Assembly (NCBI RefSeq): GCF_000338275.1
Contig: NZ_ANMR01000022.1
Span: forward strand, 62,001-126,000
Length of the DNA stretch: 64,000 bases
Reading direction: 5' to 3'
Origin: Staphylococcus xylosus NJ
GTDB lineage: Bacteria > Bacillota > Bacilli > Staphylococcales > Staphylococcaceae
Shown: positions 1 to 10,635 of the stretch, piece after piece
Position numbering within the stretch: position 1 is the stretch's first letter
Layout: every line of letters begins with the position of its first letter
Notes under the pieces: model-generated
Told to the model about the DNA's origin: nothing
What the model saw: only the letters and a program-made list of their open reading frames with translations
Databases searched by the model: none
Made by a program: the position numbers and the translations under genes

Positions 1-31
1 TTATAATGATTCTAATTTAAAAGCAAAAAAT

Positions 32-59
32 ACCAACAAGCATTTAAATGTTTGTTGGT
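32..59 (-). terminator. Terminator downstream of hmp
   Basis: An inverted repeat with arms ACCAACAA and TTGTTGGT is followed on the minus strand by a T-rich run, as expected for a Rho-independent terminator. It lies 33 bases beyond the hmp stop codon. Confidence 0.75.
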
Positions 60-91
60 ATTTAGTAAATTTTTTATTATATATATATTTA

Positions 92-1237
92 TTAGACTGA
101 AAAGCTCAATCTCGGTATGAATGTTTCAAAATGGACATGATCCATTGAAATATTCAGTGACTGTAATTCAGCGATCATCGCTTTTAGGAATGAATTACCT
201 CCACATACGTATACCTCAGTGTGTTCGTCCACATACCGACTCAATTGTTCTGTTTCAATAAAGCCATCACTATCACGAAAATGCTTAATAAAAGAAGCAT
301 TTTCTGATTGCTCAGTTATTTGATTTAATTTTTCTTCAAAAGCGACATTTTCTGCATTTGATGTTGATTGTAAAAATATTGCAGGTGTTTCAACTTTTAC
401 TGCTTCATCATACATGGATACAAGTGGTGTGACTCCTACGCCAGAACCTAAAAACAGTTGCTTATTTGATTTATTTTCCAATTTAAAACCGCCAACGGGT
501 GCAGATAACATTAATGTATCGCCAACAGCCACTTCGTCGTGTAAAATCGTTGATACTTCACCTTCATGTGTTTCAGTCATATCTCTTCTGACACCAAAAG
601 TTAAGAAATCAATACCCCCATCGACAATAGAATAATGTCTTTTAGCTTGATACGGTAATTTATCGCTAGAAATATCTACAGTGATGTATTGTCCAGGTAT
701 AAATTGACTCAAATCTATTTCATCAGATTTAACAGTAAATGATTTAATTAATTCTGTTTCCTTCGTAATTTGTGTAACTTCAAATGGTTTAAAACCTTCC
801 CATATCATTTTGCTATATACTTCATTTTCTAAACCAATAAATGCGTCAGCAATTTCACCATATGCTTTTACCCATGCTTGAATAATTGGATCTTCATCTT
901 TCAACCCAGTTACTTCTTCAATAGCCCAAATTAAATTTTCACCGACAATTGGATAATGTTCCGGTTTGACTTGTAGTGCACAATGTTTATACACAACTGG
1001 CATAATTGCTGGAACAATTGGCGTTAAATCTTCAATATTTTCTGCTGCAGCAACTACAGCCATTGCTAAAGCTGAAGATTGTAGCCCTTTTTTTTGATTC
1101 GTTTGATTAAATACATTTTTCAGTTCTGGGTGCTCTTCAAATAACCTTTTATAAAAAATTGCAGTAATGTCTTGCCCTTTTTCTTTAAGTAATGGTACTG
1201 TTTCTCTAATTGTTTGAATCTCTGTTTCGCTTAACAT
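92..1237 (-). CDS. hmp: Flavohaemoprotein (nitric oxide dioxygenase)
   Basis: The 381-residue protein detoxifies nitric oxide by converting NO and O2 to nitrate with NAD(P)H, in the cytoplasm. The N-terminal globin half (about residues 1-140) starts MLSETEIQTIRETVPLLKEK and holds the proximal-haem region MPVVYKHCALQV. An FAD domain follows with the RHYSIVD motif (about 200), then an NAD-binding domain with LGSGVGVTPLVSM and VCGGNSFLKAM near the end. I chose the ATG at 1237 rather than an upstream in-frame start because GGAGGGG sits seven bases before it and the N-terminus then matches family length. It is a single-gene unit between terminators. NO or redox control (SrrAB, NsrR-like) is usual in the family, but I could not identify a site here. 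Confidence 0.95.
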   Translation of the reverse strand: MLSETEIQTIRETVPLLKEKGQDITAIFYKRLFEEHPELKNVFNQTNQKKGLQSSALAMAVVAAAENIEDLTPIVPAIMPVVYKHCALQVKPEHYPIVGENLIWAIEEVTGLKDEDPIIQAWVKAYGEIADAFIGLENEVYSKMIWEGFKPFEVTQITKETELIKSFTVKSDEIDLSQFIPGQYITVDISSDKLPYQAKRHYSIVDGGIDFLTFGVRRDMTETHEGEVSTILHDEVAVGDTLMLSAPVGGFKLENKSNKQLFLGSGVGVTPLVSMYDEAVKVETPAIFLQSTSNAENVAFEEKLNQITEQSENASFIKHFRDSDGFIETEQLSRYVDEHTEVYVCGGNSFLKAMIAELQSLNISMDHVHFETFIPRLSFSV

Positions 1238-1659
1238 TTGACCCCTCCTATTTAGTTCCTTATTCCCATTATTATCTAACATTAAATTACCTTGCAATAT
1301 TATATAATTAAATTCACATAATCATCACACGCCATATTCACAAATCTGTAACTTTTTTTATTTTTAATTAATTTATCAAAACAAAACGATTATAATAACC
1401 TATTAATATTTTATTAACTCAATATTAAACATAAATAATATCAAACCTAATTAAGTTTATAATTTTTAAAGCGGTGTAGTTGATCAAATTAATGAAAACT
1501 AACTGGCAACTCATGAGCGTCATATTATCTATAAATGTCATATTTAAATTGTGTTACTGGAAATAAAAAAAGACAGAAATAATATTCTTCTAAAATAGTT
1601 TCTGTCTCACATTCTAAATGTAAACTCAATATTTACAATATACACAATTAGCGTGATTA
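1238..1659. other. Intergenic region hmp/parB
   Basis: This AT-rich stretch of about 420 bases holds the hmp promoter region and the parB terminator hairpin at 1571-1607. No open frame with a convincing ribosome binding site was seen. Confidence 0.6.
1571..1607 (-). terminator. Terminator downstream of parB
   Basis: Arms AGACAGAAA and TTTCTGTCT enclose a 19-base loop. On the minus strand the stem is followed by a long T run, so it most likely ends parB transcription. Confidence 0.75.
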
Positions 1660-2505
1660 TTAGTCATTGTTATATTTGTCGTTCAATTGATGTATTAAAC
1701 GTTTAAATTCTGCTTCTGATTTAAATTCAAAAGTAATTTGACCTTTAGTCTTGTTAGTAGATATCGCTACATTTGACCCATACTGCTCTTTTAATTGTCG
1801 CTCTTGTTGGCGAATAAATTTTGGTTTAGTAGCCTTTGAACTTTCAGTTGCTTGTTCTTTTTTATCACTGAAATGTGTAGTTACATATTGTTCTAACTCT
1901 CTTACGCTCCAAGACTCCTGATAAGCTTTATTAGCGATTCGTTGCATTTTTTGAGTATCTTTAACAATCAATAAAGTACGTCCATGTGCACCAGATAGCG
2001 AACCATTTTTCACCATATTAGAGACTGATTTAGGCAAATGCAACAAGCGTAGCATATTTGCTATATAAGGTCTTGATTTACTTAGACGCTGTGCAACTGC
2101 TTGTTGTGTTAGGTTTAAATCGTCCATCAGTTTACGATAACTTTCCGCTTCTTCAATTGCGTTTAAATCTTCACGTTGTAAATTTTCTATAATAGCTAGT
2201 TCCATCATATCTTCGTCTGTTAGTGATTTTATAATCGCAGGAACTTCTCTTAAACCAGCAATACCAGCAGCTCTGAAACGTCTTTCACCTACAACGATAT
2301 TATAACCAGCGATTGTTTTTCTTAACACGATTGGTTGAAGGATACCGTGTAATTTAATAGATTCAGCAAGATCTTTTAAACGTTCCTCATCAAATGTTTT
2401 ACGCGGTTGATATGGGTTAGCTTTAATATCTTGAATTTTTATATTTTGGACTTGTGCATCTGCTTCTAATGTTAACCTTTGATCTTGTTCATTTTCGATT
2501 TTCAA
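1660..2505 (-). CDS. parB: Chromosome partitioning protein ParB/Spo0J
   Basis: The 281-residue protein is a parS-binding CTP-dependent clamp that loads SMC and helps segregate the origin region. The N-terminal ParB domain has NPYQPRKTFDEERL (about residue 33), HGILQPIV and the CTP-binding GERRFRAA box (about 74). ENLQRED and a central helix-turn-helix (LTQQAVAQRLSKSRPYIANML) follow, with the C-terminal dimerisation segment GQITFEFKSEAEF. The GERRFRAA box and C-terminus look more like Spo0J than its paralogue Noc. No ParA gene is adjacent, as is usual in staphylococci. It is transcribed divergently from the methionine operon, the position I remember for it in S. aureus. No consensus parS site was noticed in the window. 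Confidence 0.9.
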   Translation of the reverse strand: MKIENEQDQRLTLEADAQVQNIKIQDIKANPYQPRKTFDEERLKDLAESIKLHGILQPIVLRKTIAGYNIVVGERRFRAAGIAGLREVPAIIKSLTDEDMMELAIIENLQREDLNAIEEAESYRKLMDDLNLTQQAVAQRLSKSRPYIANMLRLLHLPKSVSNMVKNGSLSGAHGRTLLIVKDTQKMQRIANKAYQESWSVRELEQYVTTHFSDKKEQATESSKATKPKFIRQQERQLKEQYGSNVAISTNKTKGQITFEFKSEAEFKRLIHQLNDKYNND

Positions 2506-2630
2506 ACACCTACTTCCTTTATCATCATCAAAAAATGATTCATGTGCTCATACACTTATTATATCATCACTACAACACCATAAAATATAGATAGTAGTAT
2601 TTAGTTTAATCTAAATTTTCAGAAAAGTTG

Positions 2631-2659
2631 TTGACAAATGTAATTTTAATGTGTAATCT
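2631..2659 (+). promoter_or_regulatory. Sigma-A promoter of the methionine operon
   Basis: A perfect TTGACA (-35, 2631-2636) is followed after 17 bases by TAATCT (-10, 2654-2659). This places the start of transcription near 2666, about 465 bases before metI, and so includes the whole T-box leader. Confidence 0.8.
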
Positions 2660-2665
2660 TGGGTA

Positions 2666-3107
2666 TATCAAATTTGTAAATGACATATTTCACACACAGT
2701 AACAAGGAAAGTAAAGCTTACACTACTGACACAGAGAGTCTTTGATACGCTGAAAGAAGACACGGAAAGAAAGTTTGAAAATGGCCTTTGAGTGTTGATG
2801 CCAATATGAGGTATCAACGGGATCGCCCGTTATAGCGATACAGTATTAACATTTTGTTAAATGGCGTACTGGATTTTTCCACACGTCGTATATTTCGTTA
2901 ATACTCATTTTATTCCAACATAAGATGGGTTTTTATTTTTTATTGAAAGTACGATGTCATGATTCAGACAACGCTAATCATTCAACAATTTGGCGTACTG
3001 GATAAGGTTACTTTAGTGATAAAGTAGCAAACAAAGGTGGTACCGCGAGCTAAGCTTTCGTCCTTTACATCCGAATTATTCGGGTTTAAAGGACGGAAGC
3101 TTTTTTA
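2666..3107 (+). promoter_or_regulatory. T-box leader RNA of the methionine operon
   Basis: A leader of about 440 bases carries a stem I region beginning CACAGAGAGTC (about 2730) and the T-box core AAAGGTGGTACCGCGA at 3034-3049. The core is followed directly by a strong terminator: arms AAGCTTTCGTCCTTTA and TAAAGGACGGAAGCTT, then six T (3052-3107). Such leaders sense uncharged tRNA. In staphylococci this operon is known to answer to initiator tRNA-Met. The TGGT in the T-box would pair with a tRNA ending ACCA. I did not assign the specifier codon with confidence. The leader also holds an exact 13-base repeat, TGGCGTACTGGAT, at 2862-2874 and 2991-3003. Confidence 0.92.
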
Positions 3108-3130
3108 TTTTAACAAGGAGGTTAACAATT

Positions 3131-4234
3131 ATGAAAAATACTGAATTCGCACAGGTTGCACTTTCTCAAGACCATACAGGTGCAATCGCTAATCCAATAT
3201 ACTTATCTACAGCCTACCAACACCCTAAACTCGGGGCGTCAACAGGATATGACTATACAAGAACTAAAAATCCTACACGTTCGGCGTTTGAAGAAGCATT
3301 TGCAAAACTTGAAAGAGGTACTGTTTCATTTGCAACATCCAGTGGTATGTCTGCCATACAATTAATTTGTAACTTATTCAAATCTGGCGATGAAATTTTA
3401 GTTTCTTTCGACTTATATGGTGGCACTTTTAGACTTTTTGATTTTTATGAGCAGCAATACGGTATACATTTCAAATATGTTGACTTCTTAAATTATGAAG
3501 AAGTAGAGCAAAGTGTTACAAAAAACACAAAAGCACTTTTTATCGAACCAATTTCTAATCCGCAAATGATAGAAGTTGATATTGATCCATATTACATTTT
3601 AAGTAAAAAATTCAACCTACTATCTATCATAGATAACACATTTTTAACACCATATCTTTCAACACCACTTGAAGAAGGTGCAGATATTGTTTTACATTCG
3701 GCAACAAAATATATCGGAGGCCATAATGATGTACTCGCAGGAGTAGTAACTGTAAAAGATGAACAACTTGCTGAACAACTAGGACAATTACACAACATGA
3801 TAGGCGCAACGCTATCACCTTTCGATAGTTATCTATTACAACGTGGGTTAAAAACTCTGCATTTAAGAATGGATCGCTCTGAATATAATGCTAAATTACT
3901 TGCTGAACGATGTAATCAGTTAGAAGCTATTGATCAAGTACTCTACAGTGGACGTACTGGTATGTTGAGTTTGAGACTGAACAAAAATTATAAAGCCGAT
4001 AAATTTTTAGAACACTTAAAGGTTTGTATTTTCGCTGAAAGCTTAGGTGGCACTGAAACATTTATTACTTTCCCATATACACAAACACATGTTGATATGC
4101 CAGATGAAGAAAAAGATAAGCGCGGTATAGACGAATATCTATTAAGATTATCCATTGGCATTGAGAACTATGAAGATATCGAACAAGATATTATTCAAGC
4201 ATTAGAACAATCTAAACAAGGAGTGATTTTATGA
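3131..4234 (+). CDS. metI: Cystathionine gamma-synthase / O-acetylhomoserine sulfhydrylase type enzyme
   Basis: The 367-residue PLP enzyme (Cys/Met metabolism family, fold type I) joins an activated homoserine with cysteine, or sulfide, to make cystathionine. Visible motifs are YDYTRTKNPTR near residue 40, SSGMSAI near 76 and the PLP-lysine motif HSATKYIGGHND near 190. The C-terminus has the LRLSIGIENYEDI pattern. AAGGAGG lies eight bases before the ATG. It is the first gene of the methionine operon, directly behind the T-box terminator, and its stop overlaps the metC start (ATGA). The exact acyl donor cannot be read from the sequence. Confidence 0.92.
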   Translation: MKNTEFAQVALSQDHTGAIANPIYLSTAYQHPKLGASTGYDYTRTKNPTRSAFEEAFAKLERGTVSFATSSGMSAIQLICNLFKSGDEILVSFDLYGGTFRLFDFYEQQYGIHFKYVDFLNYEEVEQSVTKNTKALFIEPISNPQMIEVDIDPYYILSKKFNLLSIIDNTFLTPYLSTPLEEGADIVLHSATKYIGGHNDVLAGVVTVKDEQLAEQLGQLHNMIGATLSPFDSYLLQRGLKTLHLRMDRSEYNAKLLAERCNQLEAIDQVLYSGRTGMLSLRLNKNYKADKFLEHLKVCIFAESLGGTETFITFPYTQTHVDMPDEEKDKRGIDEYLLRLSIGIENYEDIEQDIIQALEQSKQGVIL

Positions 4235-5406
4235 GTTTATCAAAAGAAACAGAAGTAATATTCGACGCACATAGAGGGATTGACTATGATTCAGCAAATC
4301 CTCCTTTATACGATTCTTCAACGTTTCACCAACAAGTTCTAGGTGGCGATGCTCAATATGACTATGCTCGAAGTGGTAACCCAAACCGTGCCCTTTTAGA
4401 AGAAAAGCTAGCTAAACTGGAAGGTGGCAGTCACGCCTTTGCATACGCATCTGGCATTGCAGCAATTTCATCAGTGTTACTCACATTAAACGCTGGTGAT
4501 CATGTCATTCTACCGGATGACGTATATGGTGGTACATTTAGGTTGACTGAGCAAATATTAACACGCTTTAACATTGAATTTTCAACCGTAGATACAACTC
4601 ACTTAAAAGATATCGAAAATGCGATTCAAAACAATACGCAGCTAATATATATTGAAACACCATCGAATCCTTTATTTAAAATTACAGATATTCGAGGCGC
4701 AGCAGATATCGCCAGAGACAACAATCTCTTACTCGCTGTAGACAATACCTTTATGACTCCGCTAGGTCAATCACCATTAGCGCTCGGCGCAGATGTTGTG
4801 GTACATAGTGCTACTAAATTCTTAGGCGGCCACAGTGATATTATTGCTGGCGTAGCTGTTACCAACAATCAATCAATCGCTGACGCACTTTATCTATTGC
4901 AAAATGGCACTGGTAATGCATTATCTGCACAAGATAGTTGGACATTGGCTAAACATTTAAAAACTTTACCTGTACGCTTTCAACAATCTGTTGAAAATAC
5001 TAAACAAATCTATGACTTCTTAGCACAATGTGAGGAAATCTCAGAAGTCTATTACCCAGGAAATAGCGATCTACACTTGTCTCAATCCCATCATGGCGGC
5101 GCTGTATTAGGTTTTAGATTGAAAGATGAGACAAAAGCACAAGCATTTGTTGATGCGTTATCATTGCCTTTAGTTTCAGTAAGTTTAGGCGGCGTTGAAA
5201 CAATCCTCTCTCATCCAGCTACGATGTCACATGCAGCTGTACCTAAAGCAGTACGTGAAGAACGTAATATCACATTTGGGTTATTTAGATTGAGTGTCGG
5301 ATTAGAATCAGCCGACGAATTGATTTCAGATTTAAATTACGCATTTAAGGAGGCTTTCAATGAGTCAACTACTCAACAAACTAAAATCCAACATATTAGT
5401 AGCTGA
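4231..5406 (+). CDS. metC: Cystathionine beta-lyase
   Basis: The 391-residue PLP enzyme cleaves cystathionine to homocysteine, pyruvate and ammonia. It is a paralogue of the preceding gene: YDYARSGNPNR near 47, YASGIAAI near 72 and the PLP lysine in HSATKFLGGHSD near 195. The start overlaps the metI stop by four bases, so translation is probably coupled. Its 3' end overlaps the metF reading frame by 47 bases, and the metF ribosome binding site AAGGAGG lies inside it. Operon position separates the lyase from the synthase; sequence alone would not. Confidence 0.9.
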   Translation: MSLSKETEVIFDAHRGIDYDSANPPLYDSSTFHQQVLGGDAQYDYARSGNPNRALLEEKLAKLEGGSHAFAYASGIAAISSVLLTLNAGDHVILPDDVYGGTFRLTEQILTRFNIEFSTVDTTHLKDIENAIQNNTQLIYIETPSNPLFKITDIRGAADIARDNNLLLAVDNTFMTPLGQSPLALGADVVVHSATKFLGGHSDIIAGVAVTNNQSIADALYLLQNGTGNALSAQDSWTLAKHLKTLPVRFQQSVENTKQIYDFLAQCEEISEVYYPGNSDLHLSQSHHGGAVLGFRLKDETKAQAFVDALSLPLVSVSLGGVETILSHPATMSHAAVPKAVREERNITFGLFRLSVGLESADELISDLNYAFKEAFNESTTQQTKIQHISS

Positions 5407-7201
5407 TGGGGCCATCGGTACGATCCTTTACTCTGAAGGTCTTGATACTTGCCCTGAAGCATATAACTTAAATCATCCCGATAAAGTTGAACGTATTCAC
5501 CGCACTTATATTGAAGCTGGTGCAGATATTATCCAGACCAATACGTATGGCGCAAATTTTGAAAAATTAAAAGTTTTTGGTTTAGAACATAGAGTGAAAG
5601 ACATTCACCAAGCAGCAGTAAAAATTGCCAAAAAAGCAGCAAATGATGATACTTTTATCTTGGGTACAGTCGGCGGTTTTAGAGGCATTAAACAAGAAGA
5701 CTTAGAACTGTCCTCTATTCAATATCACACGGAAATTCAAGTAGAAACTTTAGTTAATGCAGGAGTAGATGGAATTCTTTTTGAAACCTATTATGATTTG
5801 CAAGAACTTACCAATATTATTGAGGCTACCAAACGTAAATACGATATTCCAATTATTGCTCAACTAACTGCTTTAAATACAAATTATTTAAGAGATGGTA
5901 CTGAAATTAACCATGCACTACAACAAGTGACTTCAAGTGGTGCAGACATTGTAGGATTAAATTGTCACCATGGTCCGCATCATATGCAACAATCCTTTTC
6001 GCACATCGAATTACCTGAGGGGGCATATTTATCTTGTTATCCAAATGCAAGTTTGCTAGATATTGAAAATAGTCAATTTAAATATAGTGATAATGCATCT
6101 TATTTCGGTAAAGTAGCTAAACAATTGATTAACGAAGGCGTAAGACTGATTGGTGGTTGCTGTGGCACAACGCCAGAACATATCCAATACATCAAATCGT
6201 CTGTAGCTGGTTTAAACCCTGTTACGCAAAAAGATGTTATACCGATTACAAAATATATCAATAACACAGAAAAAGAACCTCAAAAACAAAACCTTAAATC
6301 AAAAGTTGAAAATCGTCCTACCACCATTGTGGAGTTAGATACGCCGAAGCACCTTGACACAGAAACATTTTTCAGAAATATCAAAAAACTTGATGATGCA
6401 AAGATTGATGCCGTCACTTTAGCTGATAATTCGTTAGCAACGGTACGCATTAGCAATGTGGCCGCTGCAAGCATTATTAAACAACGTTATGATATCGAAC
6501 CATTGGTCCATATAACTTGTCGTGACCGTAATCTCATCGGATTACAATCACACCTATTAGGGTTGTCATTACTAGATATCAATGAAATTTTAACAATTAC
6601 TGGTGATCCTTCAAAGATTGGCCATTTACCAGGGGCAACTAACGTTTATGATGTGAATTCTAAAGGGCTAACCGAAATTGCCTTACGTTTTAATCAAGGT
6701 ATTAACACTGATGGTGATGCGCTGAAGACAAAGACAAGCTTCAACATCGCAGGTGCTTTTGATCCAAACGTAAGAAAGTTAGATGGTGCAGTTAGACGCT
6801 TAGAGAAAAAGTTAGAGAGTGGCATGCACTACTTTATAACACAGCCAGTCTATAGCAAAGAAAAAATCAAAGAAGTTTATGAAGCGACGAAGCACTTAGA
6901 CGTCCCCTTCTTTATAGGTATAATGCCCGTTACAAGTTATAATAACGCATTATTCTTACACAACGAAGTACCTGGCATTAAATTATCAGAAGAAATATTA
7001 GAACAATTTGAAGCAGTCAAAGATGATAAAGGCAAAACAAAGGATTTAAGTCTTAAACTTTCAAAGGAATTGATTGACACGGTACATGAGTATTTCAATG
7101 GTTTGTATTTAATCACACCATTCCAAAAAGTCGATTACACATTAGAACTTGCAAACTATTCAAAAACAATTACTTCAACTAAACAGGAGGCAATATTATG
7201 A
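5360..7201 (+). CDS. metF: Bifunctional homocysteine S-methyltransferase / 5,10-methylenetetrahydrofolate reductase
   Basis: This 613-residue fusion protein starts with a homocysteine S-methyltransferase domain (about 1-290). Its zinc-site cysteines appear in GLNCHHGP (about 200) and [10 protein letters not shown] (about 263). The second half (about 320-600) is a FAD-dependent methylenetetrahydrofolate reductase domain with [10 protein letters not shown] and FFIGIMPV. It supplies 5-methyl-THF for MetE and may itself methylate homocysteine. The ATG has AAGGAGG seven bases upstream and lies within the metC end. The stop shares an ATGA with metE. The fusion is the normal form in staphylococci. 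Confidence 0.92.
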   Translation: MSQLLNKLKSNILVADGAIGTILYSEGLDTCPEAYNLNHPDKVERIHRTYIEAGADIIQTNTYGANFEKLKVFGLEHRVKDIHQAAVKIAKKAANDDTFILGTVGGFRGIKQEDLELSSIQYHTEIQVETLVNAGVDGILFETYYDLQELTNIIEATKRKYDIPIIAQLTALNTNYLRDGTEINHALQQVTSSGADIVGLNCHHGPHHMQQSFSHIELPEGAYLSCYPNASLLDIENSQFKYSDNASYFGKVAKQLINEGVRLIGGCCGTTPEHIQYIKSSVAGLNPVTQKDVIPITKYINNTEKEPQKQNLKSKVENRPTTIVELDTPKHLDTETFFRNIKKLDDAKIDAVTLADNSLATVRISNVAAASIIKQRYDIEPLVHITCRDRNLIGLQSHLLGLSLLDINEILTITGDPSKIGHLPGATNVYDVNSKGLTEIALRFNQGINTDGDALKTKTSFNIAGAFDPNVRKLDGAVRRLEKKLESGMHYFITQPVYSKEKIKEVYEATKHLDVPFFIGIMPVTSYNNALFLHNEVPGIKLSEEILEQFEAVKDDKGKTKDLSLKLSKELIDTVHEYFNGLYLITPFQKVDYTLELANYSKTITSTKQEAIL

Positions 7202-9441
7202 CAATTAAAACATCAAATTTAGGTTTTCCAAGGTTAGGTAGAAAAAGAGAATGGAAGAAAGCAATCGAAGGTTACTGGTCAAACAAATATGATTTAGAAA
7301 AGCTTCACCAACAATTAACAGATTTACACAAAGAGAATTTATTGCTCCAAAAAAATTACAATTTATCTAGTATTCCCGTTGGAGATTTCTCATTATATGA
7401 CCATATTCTTGATACATCGTTACTCTTTAATATCATCCCTGAACGCTTTCAAGGTAAAGACGTAGATGATGATTTATTATTCGATATTGCCAGAGGTAAT
7501 AAAGAACATGTTGCGAGTGCGTTAATCAAATGGTTCAACACAAACTATCACTATATCGTTCCAGAATGGGATCATGCTGAACCTAAATTAAATAAAAACG
7601 TGTTACTTGAACGTTTTAACTATGCACAATCACTTAATGTCAATGCCCACCCAGTTATTGTAGGGCCAATTACATTTGTTAAATTATCTAAAGGTGGCAC
7701 ACAGTCATTTGAAGAAAAAGTAAATACACTTTTACCTTTATATAAAGAAGTTCTACAATCATTAGTTGACGCTGGTACTGAATATATTCAAATCGATGAG
7801 CCAGCATTAGTTACCGACGATAGCTCGGAATATGAAACTATCACACAAGCCGCATATGATTATTTCGCTGAGGCTGGTTTAGGAGAACAATTAGTAATAC
7901 AAACTTATTTCGAACGTGTTAACTTAAAATTCTTAAACAGTCTTCCTGTTAAAGGGTTAGGTTTAGATTTCGTACATGACAATGGATTTAATCTACAACA
8001 AATTAAAGCAGGAGATTTAGACAACTCCAAAACACTTTACGCAGGAATTATCGATGGCCGTAATGTTTGGGCTGCTGATATCGAAGCTAAAAAAGAACTA
8101 ATTGAAACGTTACAAACATATTCAAACGACCTTGTCATCCAACCTTCATCCTCACTATTACACGTTCCTGTGTCACTGGATGATGAAACACTAGATACTT
8201 CAATCGCTGAAGGTTTGAGCTTCGCTACCGAAAAATTAGATGAATTAGATGCACTCAGACGCTTATTCAATGATAGCGATGATTCAAAATATAATGAGTT
8301 GAAGGCACGTTATGAACGTTTCCAAAATCAATCATTTAAAAATCTTGAATACGATTTCGATAGTGTACGTACTTCAAGACAATCAGCTTTTAAAGAACGT
8401 AAAAAAGCACAAGACGCACGACTAAATTTACCAGATTTACCAACAACGACTATTGGTTCTTTCCCACAATCTCAAGAAGTTCGTAAGTATCGTGCAGATT
8501 GGAAAAATAGTCGCATCACAGATGTAGCATATAAAGACTTCTTAAAAAATGAAATTGCTCGTTGGATTAAAATTCAAGAAGACATTGGTCTAGATGTACT
8601 TGTACATGGTGAATTTGAACGTAACGATATGGTAGAATTCTTTGGTGAAAAACTACAAGGGTTCTTAGTAACGAAATACGGTTGGGTACAATCATACGGT
8701 TCACGTGCGGTTAAACCACCAGTTATTTATGGAGATGTAAAATGGACAGAACCACTTACTGTCAAAGAAACACTATATGCCCAAAGTTTAACTGACAAAC
8801 CAGTTAAAGGTATGTTAACTGGCCCTGTCACTATTTTAAACTGGTCATTTGAACGTGTTGATTTGCCACGTGAAGAGGTTCAAGATCAAATCGCATTAGC
8901 AATCAATGAAGAAGTATTAGCGCTTGAGAATGAAGGTATTCAAATCATCCAAGTTGATGAACCTGCTTTAAGAGAAGGCTTGCCGCTTCGTTCAGAGTAT
9001 CATTCAGACTATTTAGATAAAGCAGTTCGTTCATTCAAACTGTCAACATCTTCAGTCGCTGATGAAACACAAATTCATACACATATGTGTTATTCTCAGT
9101 TTGGTCAAATCATTCATGCAATTTACGACTTAGATGCAGACGTCATTTCTATTGAAACATCACGTAGCCATGGTGATTTAATTCAAGACTTTGAAGACAT
9201 CACATACGATTTAGGTATCGGTTTAGGCGTATATGATATTCATAGTCCACGTATTCCAACTGAATCAGAAATTACAGAAGCAATTAACCGTGCTTTACAA
9301 GAAATTGATCGTTCACTGTTCTGGGTAAATCCTGACTGCGGTTTGAAAACACGTAAAGAAGATGAAGTTAAAGAAGCACTTAGCGTGTTAGTAAATTCCG
9401 TTGATAAATTACGTAAATCAACAAATACTGCAACTGTTTAA
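7198..9441 (+). CDS. metE: Cobalamin-independent methionine synthase
   Basis: The 747-residue enzyme transfers the methyl group of 5-methyl-tetrahydropteroyl-triglutamate to homocysteine, the last step of methionine synthesis. The N-terminal half begins [17 protein letters not shown]. The catalytic C-terminal half has [12 protein letters not shown] (near 415) and the zinc ligands in HTHMCYSQF (near 625) and NPDCGLKTR (near 713). Full family length, no defects. GGAGG precedes the ATG inside the metF end. Expression should follow the T-box signal for methionine shortage. Confidence 0.95.
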   Translation: MTIKTSNLGFPRLGRKREWKKAIEGYWSNKYDLEKLHQQLTDLHKENLLLQKNYNLSSIPVGDFSLYDHILDTSLLFNIIPERFQGKDVDDDLLFDIARGNKEHVASALIKWFNTNYHYIVPEWDHAEPKLNKNVLLERFNYAQSLNVNAHPVIVGPITFVKLSKGGTQSFEEKVNTLLPLYKEVLQSLVDAGTEYIQIDEPALVTDDSSEYETITQAAYDYFAEAGLGEQLVIQTYFERVNLKFLNSLPVKGLGLDFVHDNGFNLQQIKAGDLDNSKTLYAGIIDGRNVWAADIEAKKELIETLQTYSNDLVIQPSSSLLHVPVSLDDETLDTSIAEGLSFATEKLDELDALRRLFNDSDDSKYNELKARYERFQNQSFKNLEYDFDSVRTSRQSAFKERKKAQDARLNLPDLPTTTIGSFPQSQEVRKYRADWKNSRITDVAYKDFLKNEIARWIKIQEDIGLDVLVHGEFERNDMVEFFGEKLQGFLVTKYGWVQSYGSRAVKPPVIYGDVKWTEPLTVKETLYAQSLTDKPVKGMLTGPVTILNWSFERVDLPREEVQDQIALAINEEVLALENEGIQIIQVDEPALREGLPLRSEYHSDYLDKAVRSFKLSTSSVADETQIHTHMCYSQFGQIIHAIYDLDADVISIETSRSHGDLIQDFEDITYDLGIGLGVYDIHSPRIPTESEITEAINRALQEIDRSLFWVNPDCGLKTRKEDEVKEALSVLVNSVDKLRKSTNTATV

Positions 9442-9465
9442 TTATCAATCTTGTAGGTGATGCCA

Positions 9466-10206
9466 ATGAGTTATCCTTTATGGAAGCAATTAGAACAATT
9501 AAAATCATCAACGTGGGTCGACTTGACCCACACTTTCGATGAAACTATTCCTTGTTTCAGTGAATTTGAACGCGCCAAAGTCTCAACACTTTTCAATGTT
9601 CCAGATGATGGCTTTTATGTTCAAAACTGGGATATTGTAAGTCAGTATGGGACACATATCGACGCTCCTATTCACTTTGTAGAAAATACACGTTATTTGC
9701 ATGAATTAAATTTAAAAGAATTGGCCTTACCACTTGTAGTTTTAGATTTTTCACAAGATGTAGCGGAAAATGCAGATTTTATTTTAACACGTTGGCACAT
9801 TGAACAATGGGAAGCTGAGCACGGCACAATTGAATCTGAAACATTTGTTGCCTTTCGCAGTGATTGGTCAAAACGTTGGCCAAATATCGAAGCGTTTGAA
9901 AATAAAGACTCCGAGGGCAACCAACATTTACCAGGTTGGGGACTAGATGCTTTGAAGTATTTACTTGAAGAACGTAAAGTTAAAGCGATTGGTCATGAAA
10001 CTTTCGATACAGATGCCTCAGTAGATATTGCAAAAAATGGTGACATCATAGGTGAACGTTACGTGTTAGGTCAAGACACCTACCAAGTTGAGCTACTAAC
10101 CAATTTAGATCAGTTACCTAATCGAGGGGCAATCATTTATGCTATTAGTCCCAAACCAAAAGATGCACCAGGGTTTCCTGTTCGTGCATTCGCGATAAAA
10201 CCTTAA
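9466..10206 (+). CDS. Cyclase-family (kynurenine formamidase-like) metal hydrolase, last gene of the met operon
   Basis: The 246-residue protein belongs to the putative cyclase family (Pfam 04199), which includes bacterial arylformamidases. It carries the metal-binding motif YGTHIDAPIHF (about residue 61), WVDLTHTFDETIP near the start and IGHETFDTDAS near 180. AGGTGA with a five-base gap selects the ATG at 9466 over the in-frame GTG at 9457 and ATG at 9460. It lies 24 bases after metE without a terminator, so it is probably co-transcribed. In staphylococci the gene here is often labelled mdh, a name the sequence does not support. Its substrate is unknown to me. Confidence 0.8.
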   Translation: MSYPLWKQLEQLKSSTWVDLTHTFDETIPCFSEFERAKVSTLFNVPDDGFYVQNWDIVSQYGTHIDAPIHFVENTRYLHELNLKELALPLVVLDFSQDVAENADFILTRWHIEQWEAEHGTIESETFVAFRSDWSKRWPNIEAFENKDSEGNQHLPGWGLDALKYLLEERKVKAIGHETFDTDASVDIAKNGDIIGERYVLGQDTYQVELLTNLDQLPNRGAIIYAISPKPKDAPGFPVRAFAIKP

Positions 10207-10241
10207 ACTTAAAACATAAGATTAGTACCACTCATATACAG

Positions 10242-10273
10242 GGTCCGGGGCATTTATATATATGTCTTGGGCC
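10242..10273 (+). terminator. Terminator after the methionine operon
   Basis: A stem of GGTCCGGGGCAT against ATGTCTTGGGCC, with some G-U pairs, is followed by TTTATT. It is a diverged member of the GGCCGAGACAT/ATGTCTCGGCC stem-loop family found elsewhere in the window. Confidence 0.65.
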
Positions 10274-10635
10274 TTTATTAATATATCAACACGCAATTAA
10301 TTGTTTATCAACTCAAGAGATTATCCTTATTGGTTTTCATACTAATTATGTATCATTTCAGCTTAGTAAATATTTTAAATCAAGTATTTGTGTTCCTAGT
10401 TATATTCACCTGATTGTGGGTCAGAAATCCTTTTGGCACAATAAGGTTTCTGGCTCTTCTTTATTTATATCATAATACAAAATATATAGGTCATTAGTTT
10501 GATTTTACATAAATGATAATCCATATCATTTAAAATCATTAAATCAATGTTATAATTCAAGAAAATTCAATATAGTTTATTTTGGGTGCTTTTCACCTAT
10601 TTTCTATATAAATACCATAAATAGAGGTGACTTTT
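10274..10635. other. Intergenic region upstream of the CysJ-like gene
   Basis: This spacer holds a second hairpin (10419-10455, GTCAGAAA and TTTCTGGC arms, then a T-rich run). It also has a partly symmetric ATGATAATCCATATCAT (10511-10527) that resembles a degraded Fur-type box, and TATAAT at 10551. No gene was seen. The regulatory reading is tentative. Confidence 0.4.
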
